The position numbers and the translations under genes are program-made. Positions 40,772-50,098 of a stretch of DNA of 64,000 nucleotides are shown one piece after another. Source of the stretch: Subdoligranulum variabile. Lineage in GTDB: Bacteria > Bacillota > Clostridia > Oscillospirales > Ruminococcaceae. How positions within the stretch are numbered: the first letter of the stretch is position 1; the number at the start of each line of letters is the position of its first letter. Location: assembly GCA_004554775.1 (NCBI GenBank), contig SFKI01000002.1, positions 1 to 64,000 of the forward strand. Reading direction: 5' to 3'. The notes beneath the pieces were generated by a model, which did not search any database, had not been told where the DNA came from, and worked only from the letters and a program-made list of their open reading frames with translations.

Positions 40772-41692
40772 ATGCGCATCCTGTTTATGGGCACCCCGGA
40801 TATTGCCGCTGCCAGCCTGCAAGCCCTGCTGGACGCCGGGCATGAGGTCTGCGCGGTATTTACCCGCCGCGACAAGCCGGTGGGCCGCAAGCAGATCTTA
40901 ACGGCACCGCCGGTCAAGCAATTGGCCGCCAAGCATGGCATCCCGGTCTACCAGCCCCGCACACTGCGGGACGGTTCCTCGGACGATGTCATCAAAGAAT
41001 TGGCACCCGATATCATCGTGGTGGTGGCTTACGGCTGCATCATCCCGCCGCAGCTTTTGCATGTGGCCCAGTACGGCTGCATCAATCTGCATGTGTCGTT
41101 GCTGCCGAAATACCGCGGTTCTGCGCCCATTCAGTGGGCGGTGCTCAATGGCGATGCCGGGACCGGCGTTTCCATCATGCAACTCGACGAGGGCCTTGAC
41201 ACCGGCGATGTGCTGCTGGTCGAGCCGGTATCCATCGACCCCGAGGAGACCAGCGGCGAGTTGTTCGACCGCGTCAGCGCCGTTGGCGCCAGGACGCTGG
41301 TCACGGCGCTGGAAAAGATCCCAGCCGGTGAATTGAAACCCCAGAAACAGGATGAGACCCAGGCCACGCTGGCCCCGCCGCTGACCAAAGAGATGGCGCA
41401 GTTCCATTTCACCGAGGATGCCGCCCACATCCACAACTGGGTGCGCGGCATGAACCCCTGGCCCGCGGCATGGTTTGAGCAGCAAGGTAAGCGCATCAAA
41501 GTGCAGGAGAGCCGCCTTGCGGAAAATCCGCAAAACGCAGCCCCCGGCACGGTGCTGGCCCTCAAGCCTCTGACCATTGCCGCCGCAAACGGCGCAGTGG
41601 CACTGCTGACCGTTACACCCGAGGGCGGAAAACCCATGGCCGGTACAGCCTGGGCCGCAGGCCGCCGCTTAAAAGCGGGGGATAGCCTGTGA
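40772..41692 (+). CDS. fmt: Methionyl-tRNA formyltransferase
   Basis: A 306-residue enzyme that formylates initiator Met-tRNA with 10-formyl-tetrahydrofolate. The N-terminal domain begins RILFMGTPDIAAASLQALL, the folate/catalytic region is VVVAYGCIIPPQLL and NLHVSLLPKYRGSAPIQW (conserved N, H and the SLLPKYRG loop), and the C-terminal tRNA-binding domain starts near residue 205. rsmB overlaps its last four bases. Typical def-fmt-rsmB order. Confidence 0.96.
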   Translation: MRILFMGTPDIAAASLQALLDAGHEVCAVFTRRDKPVGRKQILTAPPVKQLAAKHGIPVYQPRTLRDGSSDDVIKELAPDIIVVVAYGCIIPPQLLHVAQYGCINLHVSLLPKYRGSAPIQWAVLNGDAGTGVSIMQLDEGLDTGDVLLVEPVSIDPEETSGELFDRVSAVGARTLVTALEKIPAGELKPQKQDETQATLAPPLTKEMAQFHFTEDAAHIHNWVRGMNPWPAAWFEQQGKRIKVQESRLAENPQNAAPGTVLALKPLTIAAANGAVALLTVTPEGGKPMAGTAWAAGRRLKAGDSL

Positions 41693-43005
41693 CGCCCCGC
41701 CGCCTGGCCGTTAAGGCACTGATCCATCAGGAACAGGCCGGCTACGCCAACCTGGTACTGGATGCCGAGCTAAAAAAGTGCGATCCGCCGCTGAATGCAC
41801 GGGATGCTGCCTTTGCCGCGCGCATCTTCTATACCACGCTGGAGCGCCTGCCGCTGCTGGACTCTATCCTTGGCCGCTACACCAAAAAGCCGGTCGCCAA
41901 GCTGGACGCCCCGGTGCGTGCCGTGCTGCGCAGCGGCTTGGCGCAGGCCAAATATATGCAAGTGCCCATGTCGGCGGCAGTCAATGAATCCGTCCGCCTG
42001 ACAAAAGCACTTGGCAAAAGCAGCGCCGCCGGCATGGTCAATGCCGTGCTGCGCAAGGCCGTTGTGACCGATGTGCACGAAGACGAGTTTTCCGACCCGT
42101 TGCAGCGCCTTGGCACTTATTACTGCCTTTCGCCTGCCGTGGCGCAGCTGCTTTACCGCCAGTATGGCGAGGAATCGTTTGTCATGGCCGCCGCATTCTA
42201 TCAGCGCCCGGCCACGGCTATCCGCGTAAACACGCTGCGCACCACCGACGAAGAATTGACTGACCTTTTGCATACCGAGGGCCACAGCGTACAGCCCGGC
42301 CCCTGGCCGCATGCACTGCTGGTAGAGTTCAACGGTTCGCCCGCTGCAAGCCGGGCGTTCGCTAAAGGGCTTTTCCACGTGCAGGGCCTGGCCAGCCAGT
42401 TTGCGGCCCTTTGCGTGGGCGCGCAGCCCGGCCAAAAAGTGGCCGACCTATGCGCTGCGCCTGGCGGCAAAAGCTTGACGCTGGCCGAGTGCATGCAGAA
42501 CAAGGGGCAGCTTATCAGCGGCGAATATGTCGAATCCCGCGTGCCGTTGCTGCGCAAGGCATTTGCCCGCTGCGGTGTGACCTGCGCCGAAGCCGTGCAG
42601 AACGACGCCGCCCAGCCGCGCACCGACTGGGGTAAATTTGACCGGGTTTTGTGCGATGTGCCGTGTTCGGGTTTGGGCGTCATAGCCAAAAAGCCGGACA
42701 TTCGCTATAAAGATTTGGACGGGATAGAGAATTTGCTGCGGGAGCAGCAAAAAATCCTGCAAAATGGCGCGGATTTACTTGCCGAAAACGGCCGATTGGT
42801 GTATTCTACCTGTACAGTCAATCGTGACGAAAATGAGGAACAGGTGAAAATGTTCCTCAAAAACAACCCGAGTTTCCACGTCGCAGCCCCCCAATTGCAG
42901 CTGCCCGGTATGCAGCAGGGTGAATACGGCACGCTGTTTTTGCCACACAAAACTGCCACCGACGGATTTTTTGCCGCCATTTTGGAAACAGAAAGTACAC
43001 AATGA
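41689..43005 (+). CDS. rsmB: 16S rRNA m5C967 methyltransferase RsmB
   Basis: A 438-residue enzyme with an N-terminal NusB-like domain (residues about 1-135) and a SAM-dependent RNA methyltransferase domain. The SAM site is DLCAAPGGKSL, the motif IV cysteine is in CDVPCSGLGVI and the catalytic cysteine in VYSTCTVNRDENE. GTG 41689 overlaps the fmt stop; translation is probably coupled. No deviation from the family is apparent. Confidence 0.95.
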   Translation: MTPRRLAVKALIHQEQAGYANLVLDAELKKCDPPLNARDAAFAARIFYTTLERLPLLDSILGRYTKKPVAKLDAPVRAVLRSGLAQAKYMQVPMSAAVNESVRLTKALGKSSAAGMVNAVLRKAVVTDVHEDEFSDPLQRLGTYYCLSPAVAQLLYRQYGEESFVMAAAFYQRPATAIRVNTLRTTDEELTDLLHTEGHSVQPGPWPHALLVEFNGSPAASRAFAKGLFHVQGLASQFAALCVGAQPGQKVADLCAAPGGKSLTLAECMQNKGQLISGEYVESRVPLLRKAFARCGVTCAEAVQNDAAQPRTDWGKFDRVLCDVPCSGLGVIAKKPDIRYKDLDGIENLLREQQKILQNGADLLAENGRLVYSTCTVNRDENEEQVKMFLKNNPSFHVAAPQLQLPGMQQGEYGTLFLPHKTATDGFFAAILETESTQ

Positions 43006-43036
43006 TCGTTTATAATAGAGAAGGGAGGAACCTTGC

Positions 43037-44089
43037 ATGAGCGAAGCAAATAAGATCTGCTTATCCGACTTTACGCTGGACGCGCTGACCGCGTATCTTG
43101 TCAGCCTGGGCCAGCCGAAGTTCCGCGCCAAGCAGATTTTTAAATGGCTGCACCAAAAGCTGGTGACGGATTTCTCCCAGATGACCGACCAGCCCAAAAC
43201 CCTGCTGGCACTGCTTGGGGAAAACTGCACGATCGCAGCCCCCACCATCCGCCGCCGCCAGCAGTCCAGGGACGGCACGGTCAAATATCTGTTGCAGCTG
43301 GCCGACGGCAACTGCATCGAGACTGTCCTTATGCGCTACAAGTACGGCAACACAGTCTGCGTGTCCACCCAGGTGGGCTGCGCCATGGGCTGCCGCTTCT
43401 GCGCGTCCACCCAGGCGGGCCGCGTGCGCGACCTGACGGCGGGGGAGATCGCCTCTGAGATTTACACCGCGCAGAAAGACTCCGGCGAGCGTGTTTCCCA
43501 CATCGTGTTAATGGGCATCGGCGAACCGCTGCACAATTTTAACAATGTGATGGACTTTTTGGAGATCATCTCCTGCCCGGAGGGCGTCAACATCGGCATG
43601 CGCAACATCAGCCTGTCCACCTGCGGCCTTGTGCCCAAGATCGACGAGCTGGCCAAGCGCCATTTGCAGCTGACACTTTCTGTCTCGCTGCATGCGCCGG
43701 ATAACGTGACCCGCTCCGGCATGATGCCCGTCAACGATGCGTTCCCGCTGGAACAGCTGATTCCTGCCTGCCGCCGCTATCAGAAAGAGACCGGCCGCCG
43801 CATCAGCTTTGAGTATTCGATGGTACGCGGCGTCAACGACAGTGACGAGATGGCCCAGAAGCTGGCCAACCTCATCAAAGGCATGGGCGCGCACGTCAAC
43901 TTGATTCCCATCAATCCCGTGGACGGCAGTCCGTATTCCGCTACGGATGACGCCAATGTACACCGCTTCCAGCAAAAGCTGGAAAGTTTGGGTGTGAACG
44001 CCACAGTGCGCCGCCGCCTGGGCACGGATATCAGTGCCGCCTGCGGCCAGCTTCGCCGCGAGGATGCCCAGCAGGCTGAAAACTGCTGA
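43037..44089 (+). CDS. rlmN: Dual-specificity rRNA/tRNA m2A methyltransferase RlmN
   Basis: A 350-residue radical SAM enzyme that methylates A2503 of 23S rRNA and A37 of some tRNAs. The iron-sulfur cluster motif is CAMGCRFC with Cys115, Cys119 and Cys122; the conserved GEPLHNFNNV and MRNISLSTCGLVPKI segments are present, and the second catalytic cysteine is expected in the RRRLGTDISAACGQL tail. GGGAGGAA precedes ATG 43037. It continues the rsmB-rlmN-prpC order of Bacillus. Confidence 0.96.
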   Translation: MSEANKICLSDFTLDALTAYLVSLGQPKFRAKQIFKWLHQKLVTDFSQMTDQPKTLLALLGENCTIAAPTIRRRQQSRDGTVKYLLQLADGNCIETVLMRYKYGNTVCVSTQVGCAMGCRFCASTQAGRVRDLTAGEIASEIYTAQKDSGERVSHIVLMGIGEPLHNFNNVMDFLEIISCPEGVNIGMRNISLSTCGLVPKIDELAKRHLQLTLSVSLHAPDNVTRSGMMPVNDAFPLEQLIPACRRYQKETGRRISFEYSMVRGVNDSDEMAQKLANLIKGMGAHVNLIPINPVDGSPYSATDDANVHRFQQKLESLGVNATVRRRLGTDISAACGQLRREDAQQAENC

Positions 44090-44114
44090 AAACTACGGAA
44101 AGGAACCAACCCGA

Positions 44115-44864
44115 ATGAAGATTGCCGCAATTACCGACATCGGCAGCTGCCGCCAGGAAAACCAGGATAATTACTGTGCGCAGCAGCTGGCGGGCGGTAC
44201 CGCCTGGGGCATTGTCTGTGACGGTATGGGTGGCGTGAACGGCGGCCGCATTGCCGCACACATTGCCACCGATACGATGCAGCAGTATTTTGCCCGCCAG
44301 ATGCGTTCCTTGCAACCGGGGGGAGAGAAAAGCTTCATCATGCGCGGATTTGATATCACCAACCGCGCTGTGTATGAAAAAGCCACCTCAGACCCCGAAA
44401 TGATGGGCATGGGCACGACCGGTGTCTGCGCCTATGCAAGCGGAGGGCTGGCGCATGTGGTCCACGCAGGCGATTCCCGCGCGTATCTCTTCCACGAAGG
44501 AGCGCTGCGCCAGATCACGCGCGACCACTCGATGGTTCAACAGCTGGTGGACAGCGGCAAAATCACCCGGGAACAGGCAGCCCAGCACCCCAAAAAGAAT
44601 CTGATCACCCGGGCGCTGGGGGTTTCGGCCAACATTGTGCCGGAATATAACCGCTGCGAGATCGAGGTCGGTGATATTCTGCTGCTGTGCAGCGACGGCC
44701 TGACTAACATGATCTCGGACGAAGAGATCGCACTGGTGCTGCGGGAGGTCCCGTTTTTTGAGGCACCCAGTATTCTGGTAGATAGAGCGTTACAGGCCGG
44801 TGGGCAGGATAACATCACCGTACTGCTGATGGGCGTGGAAATTACGGAGGTCAATCATGGATAA
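44115..44864 (+). CDS. prpC: PP2C-type protein phosphatase PrpC
   Basis: A 249-residue metal-dependent Ser/Thr phosphatase that opposes PrkC. Motifs with metal ligands are RQENQDNY, VCDGMGGVNGG, VVHAGDSRAYL, LLCSDGLTNM and GGQDNITVLL. ATG 44115 with AAAGGAAC upstream gives a protein matching family length; the longer frame overlaps rlmN. Its stop overlaps the prkC start by eight bases, so phosphatase and kinase are translated together. Confidence 0.95.
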   Translation: MKIAAITDIGSCRQENQDNYCAQQLAGGTAWGIVCDGMGGVNGGRIAAHIATDTMQQYFARQMRSLQPGGEKSFIMRGFDITNRAVYEKATSDPEMMGMGTTGVCAYASGGLAHVVHAGDSRAYLFHEGALRQITRDHSMVQQLVDSGKITREQAAQHPKKNLITRALGVSANIVPEYNRCEIEVGDILLLCSDGLTNMISDEEIALVLREVPFFEAPSILVDRALQAGGQDNITVLLMGVEITEVNHG

Positions 44865-46797
44865 TCTCATTGGAAAACGTCTGGACGGACGATATCAGAT
44901 CGAAAGTCTGGTCGGCATGGGCGGCATGGCCAACGTCTACCGCGGCACCGACACCAAGACCGGCAACGCCATTGCCGTCAAGGTTCTGAAGGAAGAATTT
45001 CTGGATAATGAAGAGCTGGTCCGCCGCTTTAAAAACGAGTCCAAGGCCATCTCGATCCTGAGCCATCCTAACATCGTAAAGGTGTACGATGTCTCGGTGA
45101 CGGATCGCCTGCAATACATTGTGATGGAGTATGTGGACGGCATTACGCTGAAGGAATACCTCAAGCAGCGCGGCGGTGCCCTGACCTGGAAAGAGACTGT
45201 ACACTTTGCCACACAGGTGCTCAGCGCCTTGCAGCACGCACACTCCAAGGGCATCATCCACCGCGATGTAAAGCCGCAGAACATCATGCTGCTGGCGGAC
45301 GGCTCCATTAAGATGATGGACTTTGGCATTGCGCGCTTCTCCCGCGCGCAGAGCCAGACCGTCAGCGACAAAGCCATCGGCTCGGTGCATTACATCAGCC
45401 CCGAGCAGGCCAAGGGCGATAAGACCGATGCCCGTACCGACATCTACTCAGTCGGCGTCATGCTGTACGAGATGCTCTCCGGCAAGTTGCCGTTTGACGG
45501 CGACGGTGCAGTGTCCATCGCCATCATGCAGATTTCTGACAAGGCCAAGCCTTTGGCGCAAGTGGCTCCCAACGTGCCCGAAGCGCTGTGTCAGATTACC
45601 GAAAAGGCCATGGAAAAAGACCCGGCCAACCGCTACCAGAGCGCGCAGGAAATGCTTGAAGCGATTGAGGCGTTCAAGCGCAACCCCTCGGCCCGCTTTG
45701 CGTATGAGTACCGCAACGCCCAGGACAACCCGGAAAGGAATATCAACCGCGTGGTAAACAGCACAAAACCCACCGCAAAAGCGGCCGCCGGGGCCAAGGC
45801 TGCGGCAAAATCCGGCAGCAACATCCGCACCGGTGATGCACGCCGCGTAGGCACCCAGAACCCCGGCCGCAGCAAAAAATCCAAAAAGAAAAAGAGCCAG
45901 AAGCCTTTCTCACTGCTGCCCATCTTCTTTGGCATGGCGGTCGCCTTTGTCATTGGCGCGGCCATCTTGATCTATCTGATCTTCACCAATTCCAGCAACC
46001 TTTTGTTCTCCAACCGCAACGACGTCACCCTCATCAGCTTCATCGGCATGACCGAGGATGAGTTTCGCGCCTCGGAATATAACTCGCTGCTGAAATTGCA
46101 GAAAGAGGAAGAATACTCCGACGAGCCCGCCGGTACCATCGTCAAGCAGAACCCCAAGGCGGGCCGTACTGTCAAAGAGGGACAGAAGATCACCCTGACC
46201 GTGAGCCTGGGCACCCAGTATGTCACGATCCCTGAAACGAAAAATATGGTGGCCGAGGACGCCGAGCAGACCCTGAAAGACATGGGCCTGCGCGTGACTA
46301 AAAAGCCGATGGTCGACTCCACCGTCGCCCCCGGCGCGGTTATCTACACCCAGCCCGCCGCTGGTGAGACTGTGACCGGTGATTCGATGGTCATTGTCTA
46401 CGTCAGCCGCCAGGAGAAAGACAAGTATCAGACCGTCCCGAGTCTGACCGGCAAAACGCTGGAAGATGCCCGCAACGAGGTCAAGGGCCTGAACTTCTCC
46501 ATCCGTGTGATCGAGCAGGCCAGCGAGCAACCCGTGGGCACGGTTTTGAGCCAGAGCCCGGCTGCCGGTTCCGAAGCTCGCATCACCTCGGCCATTACGC
46601 TGGTGGTTTCTACCGGCGTGCCCGAGGTCATCGAAACGCCGACCGATAACGTCACCGAGGATGAAAACGGCAACATCGTAGTTGAGGAAAGCTGGTGGCC
46701 CAGCGCCGACGGCAGCCACCAGATCCACCAGCTGACCGATGGCACGATGTGGAACGAGAACGGCCAGCGGTGCGACTCTCAGGGCAACCCGCTTTGA
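44857..46797 (+). CDS. prkC: Ser/Thr protein kinase PrkC with PASTA repeats
   Basis: A 646-residue membrane kinase that senses muropeptides. The kinase domain (about 10-270) has GMGGMANVYRG, the catalytic lysine in IAVKVLKE, IIHRDVKPQNIML, MDFGIARF and YISPEQAKG. A basic, Ala/Lys-rich juxtamembrane region follows, then one membrane helix (about 350-376). Three extracellular PASTA repeats cover about 385-600, and a Trp/Asn-rich tail ends the protein. In Bacillus PrkC triggers spore germination in response to peptidoglycan fragments, which fits the sporulation genes nearby. GGAGG precedes ATG 44857. Confidence 0.95.
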   Translation: MDNLIGKRLDGRYQIESLVGMGGMANVYRGTDTKTGNAIAVKVLKEEFLDNEELVRRFKNESKAISILSHPNIVKVYDVSVTDRLQYIVMEYVDGITLKEYLKQRGGALTWKETVHFATQVLSALQHAHSKGIIHRDVKPQNIMLLADGSIKMMDFGIARFSRAQSQTVSDKAIGSVHYISPEQAKGDKTDARTDIYSVGVMLYEMLSGKLPFDGDGAVSIAIMQISDKAKPLAQVAPNVPEALCQITEKAMEKDPANRYQSAQEMLEAIEAFKRNPSARFAYEYRNAQDNPERNINRVVNSTKPTAKAAAGAKAAAKSGSNIRTGDARRVGTQNPGRSKKSKKKKSQKPFSLLPIFFGMAVAFVIGAAILIYLIFTNSSNLLFSNRNDVTLISFIGMTEDEFRASEYNSLLKLQKEEEYSDEPAGTIVKQNPKAGRTVKEGQKITLTVSLGTQYVTIPETKNMVAEDAEQTLKDMGLRVTKKPMVDSTVAPGAVIYTQPAAGETVTGDSMVIVYVSRQEKDKYQTVPSLTGKTLEDARNEVKGLNFSIRVIEQASEQPVGTVLSQSPAAGSEARITSAITLVVSTGVPEVIETPTDNVTEDENGNIVVEESWWPSADGSHQIHQLTDGTMWNENGQRCDSQGNPL

Positions 46798-47669
46798 TGG
46801 AAGCAACTATGAACTATATTACAAAAGGCATCGGCGGCTTTTACTACGTAAAAACGTCGGATGGCATCAAAGAATGCAAGGCGCGCGGCATCTTCCGCAA
46901 AAGCGGCATCAAGCCGGTGGCGGGCGATTGGGTAGAGCTTTCCCCGGGCGGCACCGTCATCGACGAGATTTTGCCCCGCAAAAATGTGTTTGTGCGCCCG
47001 CCCATTGCCAACCTGGATGTGCTGTTCATCGTGGCCAGCACCGTGCAGCCTGTGCCCAGCACGCTGGTGCTGGATCAGCTGGCGGCAGCGGCCATCTATA
47101 AGGACGTGCAGCCGATTCTGGTCGTGACCAAGGCCGACCTTGGCGCGGCGGATACCTTGGTGCAGGCGTACAAAACCAGCGGCATCCCGCTGGTGCAGCT
47201 GAACTATGAGACCGGCGAGGGCCTGCCTAAGATCAAGGCGCAGATAAAAGACCACCTGTGTGCTTTCTGCGGCAACTCCGGCGTGGGTAAGTCCACGCTG
47301 CTGAACGCTTTGGCACCCGAGTTGCAGCGCGAGACCGGCCAGATCAGCCAAAAACTGGGCCGCGGCCGCCACACTACCCGTGAGGTGGAAATCTTCGAGA
47401 TCTGCGGTGGCCGCCTGGCCGATACGCCGGGCTTTGCCAGCCTGGAAGCCCAGAAGCTTTGCCGCATCCCCAAAGAGGATATTGAGCATACCTTCCCGGA
47501 ATTTGCGCCCTACTTCGGGCAGTGCCGCTTTACCGGCTGCTCCCATCGTACCGAGACTGGCTGCGCGGTGCGGGAAGCTGTGGAAGCGGGTAAGATCAGC
47601 AAAACGCGCTATGCCAGCTACCTTGCCATGTACGAGGAAGCCAGCGCAAGGAAAGAATGGGAAAAGTAA
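46797..47669 (+). CDS. rsgA: Ribosome small-subunit GTPase RsgA
   Basis: A 290-residue circularly permuted GTPase for 30S maturation. An N-terminal OB-fold (about 1-70) precedes the GTPase domain with G4 VVTKADL, G1 GNSGVGKSTLLNAL, the switch RHTTREVE and G3 DTPGFASL in permuted order, and the C-terminal zinc domain has C-x-H-x-C ligands in GQCRFTGCSHRTETGCAV. Start is ATG 46797 (overlapping the prkC stop) or ATG 46809, which has a slightly better GGAAG ribosome binding site. rpe, present between rsgA and thiN in Bacillus, is missing. Confidence 0.94.
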   Translation: MEATMNYITKGIGGFYYVKTSDGIKECKARGIFRKSGIKPVAGDWVELSPGGTVIDEILPRKNVFVRPPIANLDVLFIVASTVQPVPSTLVLDQLAAAAIYKDVQPILVVTKADLGAADTLVQAYKTSGIPLVQLNYETGEGLPKIKAQIKDHLCAFCGNSGVGKSTLLNALAPELQRETGQISQKLGRGRHTTREVEIFEICGGRLADTPGFASLEAQKLCRIPKEDIEHTFPEFAPYFGQCRFTGCSHRTETGCAVREAVEAGKISKTRYASYLAMYEEASARKEWEK

Positions 47670-48295
47670 TGAAACACGCGCTCCTGCTTTCGGCTGTGCC
47701 GGTGGATCCTGCCATGAAACGCTACTGCCGCCCCGGCAGCTTTGTGGTGGCCTGCGATGCCGGATACCGCAACGCGGAACGGCTGGGTATACACCCGGAT
47801 TTGATCGTAGGGGATTTTGATTCCGCCCCGCAGCCCAAGACCGACGGCGATACCATCGTATTGCCTCACGTCAAGGACGATACCGACACCCACTACGCCG
47901 CCAAATGGCTGCTGCAAAATGGCTATACCCATATTACTATGCTGGGGGCACTGGGCGGTGCGAGGCTCGAGCATACGATCTCGAACCTTTCTACCGGCCT
48001 GTTTTTGGCCGAGCATGGCGTAGAAGTCGTGCTGGCCGATGCCGCCAGCGAAATCCACTACCTTACCCCTGGCTCGGAGCTGACCTTGCCGCGCGGAGAC
48101 TGGCAGTATCTTTCAGTTTTCCCGTGGGACGGCAAGCTGACCGGCGTCGATATCGAGGGGGCGTATTACCCCCTGCAAAATGCGGAGCTAGTGCCGGATT
48201 TTCCCATCGGCGTCAGCAATGAGTTTGTCGAACCCACCGCGACGCTGCGCTGCAAAGCAGGCCACGGCCTTGTGGTGCTGACGCGCGCCGATTAA
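47669..48295 (+). CDS. thiN: Thiamine pyrophosphokinase
   Basis: A 208-residue enzyme that makes thiamine diphosphate from thiamine and ATP. Visible motifs are VACDAGYRNAERLGIHPDLIVGD (in part: DAGYRNAERLGI), DFDSAPQP, KDDTDTHYAAKW and GALGGARLEHTISNL, matching the catalytic and substrate-binding sequences of the family. I use ATG 47669, coupled to the rsgA stop as TAATG; ATG 47657 is an in-frame alternative. spoVM follows after 70 bases as in Bacillus. Confidence 0.92.
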   Translation: MKHALLLSAVPVDPAMKRYCRPGSFVVACDAGYRNAERLGIHPDLIVGDFDSAPQPKTDGDTIVLPHVKDDTDTHYAAKWLLQNGYTHITMLGALGGARLEHTISNLSTGLFLAEHGVEVVLADAASEIHYLTPGSELTLPRGDWQYLSVFPWDGKLTGVDIEGAYYPLQNAELVPDFPIGVSNEFVEPTATLRCKAGHGLVVLTRAD

Positions 48296-48365
48296 ACGCA
48301 CACATCCTGCACAGCGGCCATAGTATGGTTTACACAGCAAATCCCATCGAAGGGAGGTGTAGGCC

Positions 48366-48434
48366 GTGCATGTAGTGGTAGTACGCTGCCCCCGCGCGCT
48401 GCGCTGGCTGCTGCGCGCAACATTTAAAGTGTAA
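48366..48434 (+). CDS. spoVM: Stage V sporulation protein M (22-residue micro-protein)
   Basis: A 22-codon reading frame with GTG start, MHVVVVRCPRALRWLLRATF plus KV, and stop TAA. It has the SpoVM pattern: a short hydrophobic start, the helix-breaking proline at position 9, then an amphipathic helix with Arg and Leu/Phe faces. A strong GGGAGGTG lies six bases before the GTG. The position directly after thiN is exactly that of spoVM in Bacillus. SpoVM inserts in the convex outer forespore membrane and recruits SpoIVA, which is encoded 1.7 kb downstream. The product is about four residues shorter than the Bacillus protein (26). A terminator follows. Confidence 0.82.
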   Translation: MHVVVVRCPRALRWLLRATFKV

Positions 48435-48443
48435 ATATCCCAT

Positions 48444-48472
48444 GCCTCTGCCTTTGGGCAGGGGCTATTTTT
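48444..48472 (+). terminator. Terminator after spoVM
   Basis: GCCTCTGCC (48444-48452), loop TTTG, GGCAGGGGC (48457-48465), then TATTTTTTT. Confidence 0.85.
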
Positions 48473-48527
48473 TTGCCCTGCCGCATATACATGCACAAGA
48501 ATACCAAACCGAAAGGGGATAACCAGC

Positions 48528-50084
48528 ATGGAACTGAAGGTGTTTAAAGACACCCTGGCAGCATACGGCGGGCGGTGGGAGACACGGCAGGAATTGCCGG
48601 TAGAAACGGAAATTTTGATCCCGGATTACCAGCCGGCAGTTTTTAAAATTGTGAAATGCCTGATGCAGCCGGTGGTGCTGCAAAACCGGGTGGCAGGCGG
48701 GCGCTGGCATTGCGAGGGATATCTGCGCTGCACCGTCTATTACCAAAGCGATGAGCCCGGCTGCCGCCTGTGGCGAACCGAGCAGAAATTTGCTTTTGAA
48801 AAATCGGTCGAGCTCCCTGCTGCCACCTTTGCCGAGGGCCCGGCCCAGGTCTGGGGCGAGCAGGAATATTGCAACTGCCGCGCCGTCAGCGAGCACCGCA
48901 TCGACCTGCGCGGGGCGTACATCCTGTGCGCGGCGGCGCTGATGGTAAAAGACTGCGAGCTATTGACCTCGCTGGCTGACTGCGGCATTGAGCAGCGCAC
49001 GCAGGAACTGTCCGGCCTGATCCGCATCGCGGCTGAGGAAAAGACGCTGACCAGTGAGCTGGCTCTGCCGCTGCCGGGGACAGGGGAGTCAATCTTAGAT
49101 ATCGGCGGCAGTTATACCATAACGAGCCTGACCATGCAGACCGGGCAGGCCAGCTGCCAGGGCGTGTTACAGGTGCAGGTCTGCTGCCAGCCGCCGGAAA
49201 GCGAAGCGCTCGATATCCGCACCAAAGAAACGACCATTCAGCAGACGGTCGAGCTGCCCGGTGCTGCCGAGACAGACCAGTGCATTGCCTGGGGCGAAGT
49301 GCTGCACTGTACGCTGCGCACCGAGGATGGTGCCACTGACGCGAGCCTGTCTGTTACATGGAAACTGCATCTGGAACTGTGGCGGCTGACGGCCCACACC
49401 GTGGTGGCGGATGCTTACTCGACGATCTGCCAGGCACAGACCGTGCAGACCGTCTGCAAGCTGCTGCAAAAGACAGCGGACCTGACCGGACACCTGACTA
49501 TAACGGTCGAGGATGACCTGCCCACACCGGACGCCGAAGTGCGCGGCTGCTTTGTCACGCTCGAAGCACCGGTACAGACACCCGAAGAACCCAACACCCA
49601 AAAAGGGGAGACCCACTGGAAATTGCAGGGCAAAGGCACCGCCCATGTGCTGTGTGCTGACAGCCGCGGCGAATTGACCTGCTATGACAAAGCCTTTGCC
49701 TGGCAGCCCGACGGCAGCTGGCAGGGCAGCCCCGGCGACGCCTACCCCTGCTTGCATGCCGACGTAACCCGCCTGACCAGCGGCAAAAGCGGCACACGGC
49801 TGCGCGTAGAAATTGAAGTGAGCGTAACCGGAGCCATGCTGCAAGCCCAGGCACAGCAGGCATTAAGCGAGGTGGAACTGGGCGAAGAATTTGCTGACGG
49901 GGCCGACGGCCCGGCACTGTACCTTTACTACGCGCAAGAGGGGGAGCGCATCTTTGATATTGCCAAGCGCTACCACGCTCGCGCCAAAGACCTGGCTGCT
50001 GCCAATCATCTGGAAACCGGCGGCGCCGCGCCCCAGGAACTTACTACTGAAACCGCCTGCCTGCTTATCCCGGCCGCTTTGTGA
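48528..50084 (+). CDS. sipL: SipL-like spore coat morphogenesis protein (DUF3794 repeats plus LysM)
   Basis: A 518-residue protein made of repeated DUF3794 domains (residues about 25-120, 160-255 and 290-440) and a C-terminal LysM domain (YYAQEGERIFDIAKRYHARAKDL, in part: GERIFDIAKRYHA, about 468-512). This is the layout of SipL of Clostridioides, where the LysM domain binds SpoIVA to tether coat to forespore. Here spoIVA is the very next gene, 14 bases downstream, and spoVM precedes it, which strongly supports the call. It is Cys-rich for a soluble protein. ATG 48528 follows AAAGGGGAT. Confidence 0.9.
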   Translation: MELKVFKDTLAAYGGRWETRQELPVETEILIPDYQPAVFKIVKCLMQPVVLQNRVAGGRWHCEGYLRCTVYYQSDEPGCRLWRTEQKFAFEKSVELPAATFAEGPAQVWGEQEYCNCRAVSEHRIDLRGAYILCAAALMVKDCELLTSLADCGIEQRTQELSGLIRIAAEEKTLTSELALPLPGTGESILDIGGSYTITSLTMQTGQASCQGVLQVQVCCQPPESEALDIRTKETTIQQTVELPGAAETDQCIAWGEVLHCTLRTEDGATDASLSVTWKLHLELWRLTAHTVVADAYSTICQAQTVQTVCKLLQKTADLTGHLTITVEDDLPTPDAEVRGCFVTLEAPVQTPEEPNTQKGETHWKLQGKGTAHVLCADSRGELTCYDKAFAWQPDGSWQGSPGDAYPCLHADVTRLTSGKSGTRLRVEIEVSVTGAMLQAQAQQALSEVELGEEFADGADGPALYLYYAQEGERIFDIAKRYHARAKDLAAANHLETGGAAPQELTTETACLLIPAAL

Positions 50085-50098
50085 AGGAGGGAAAAACT

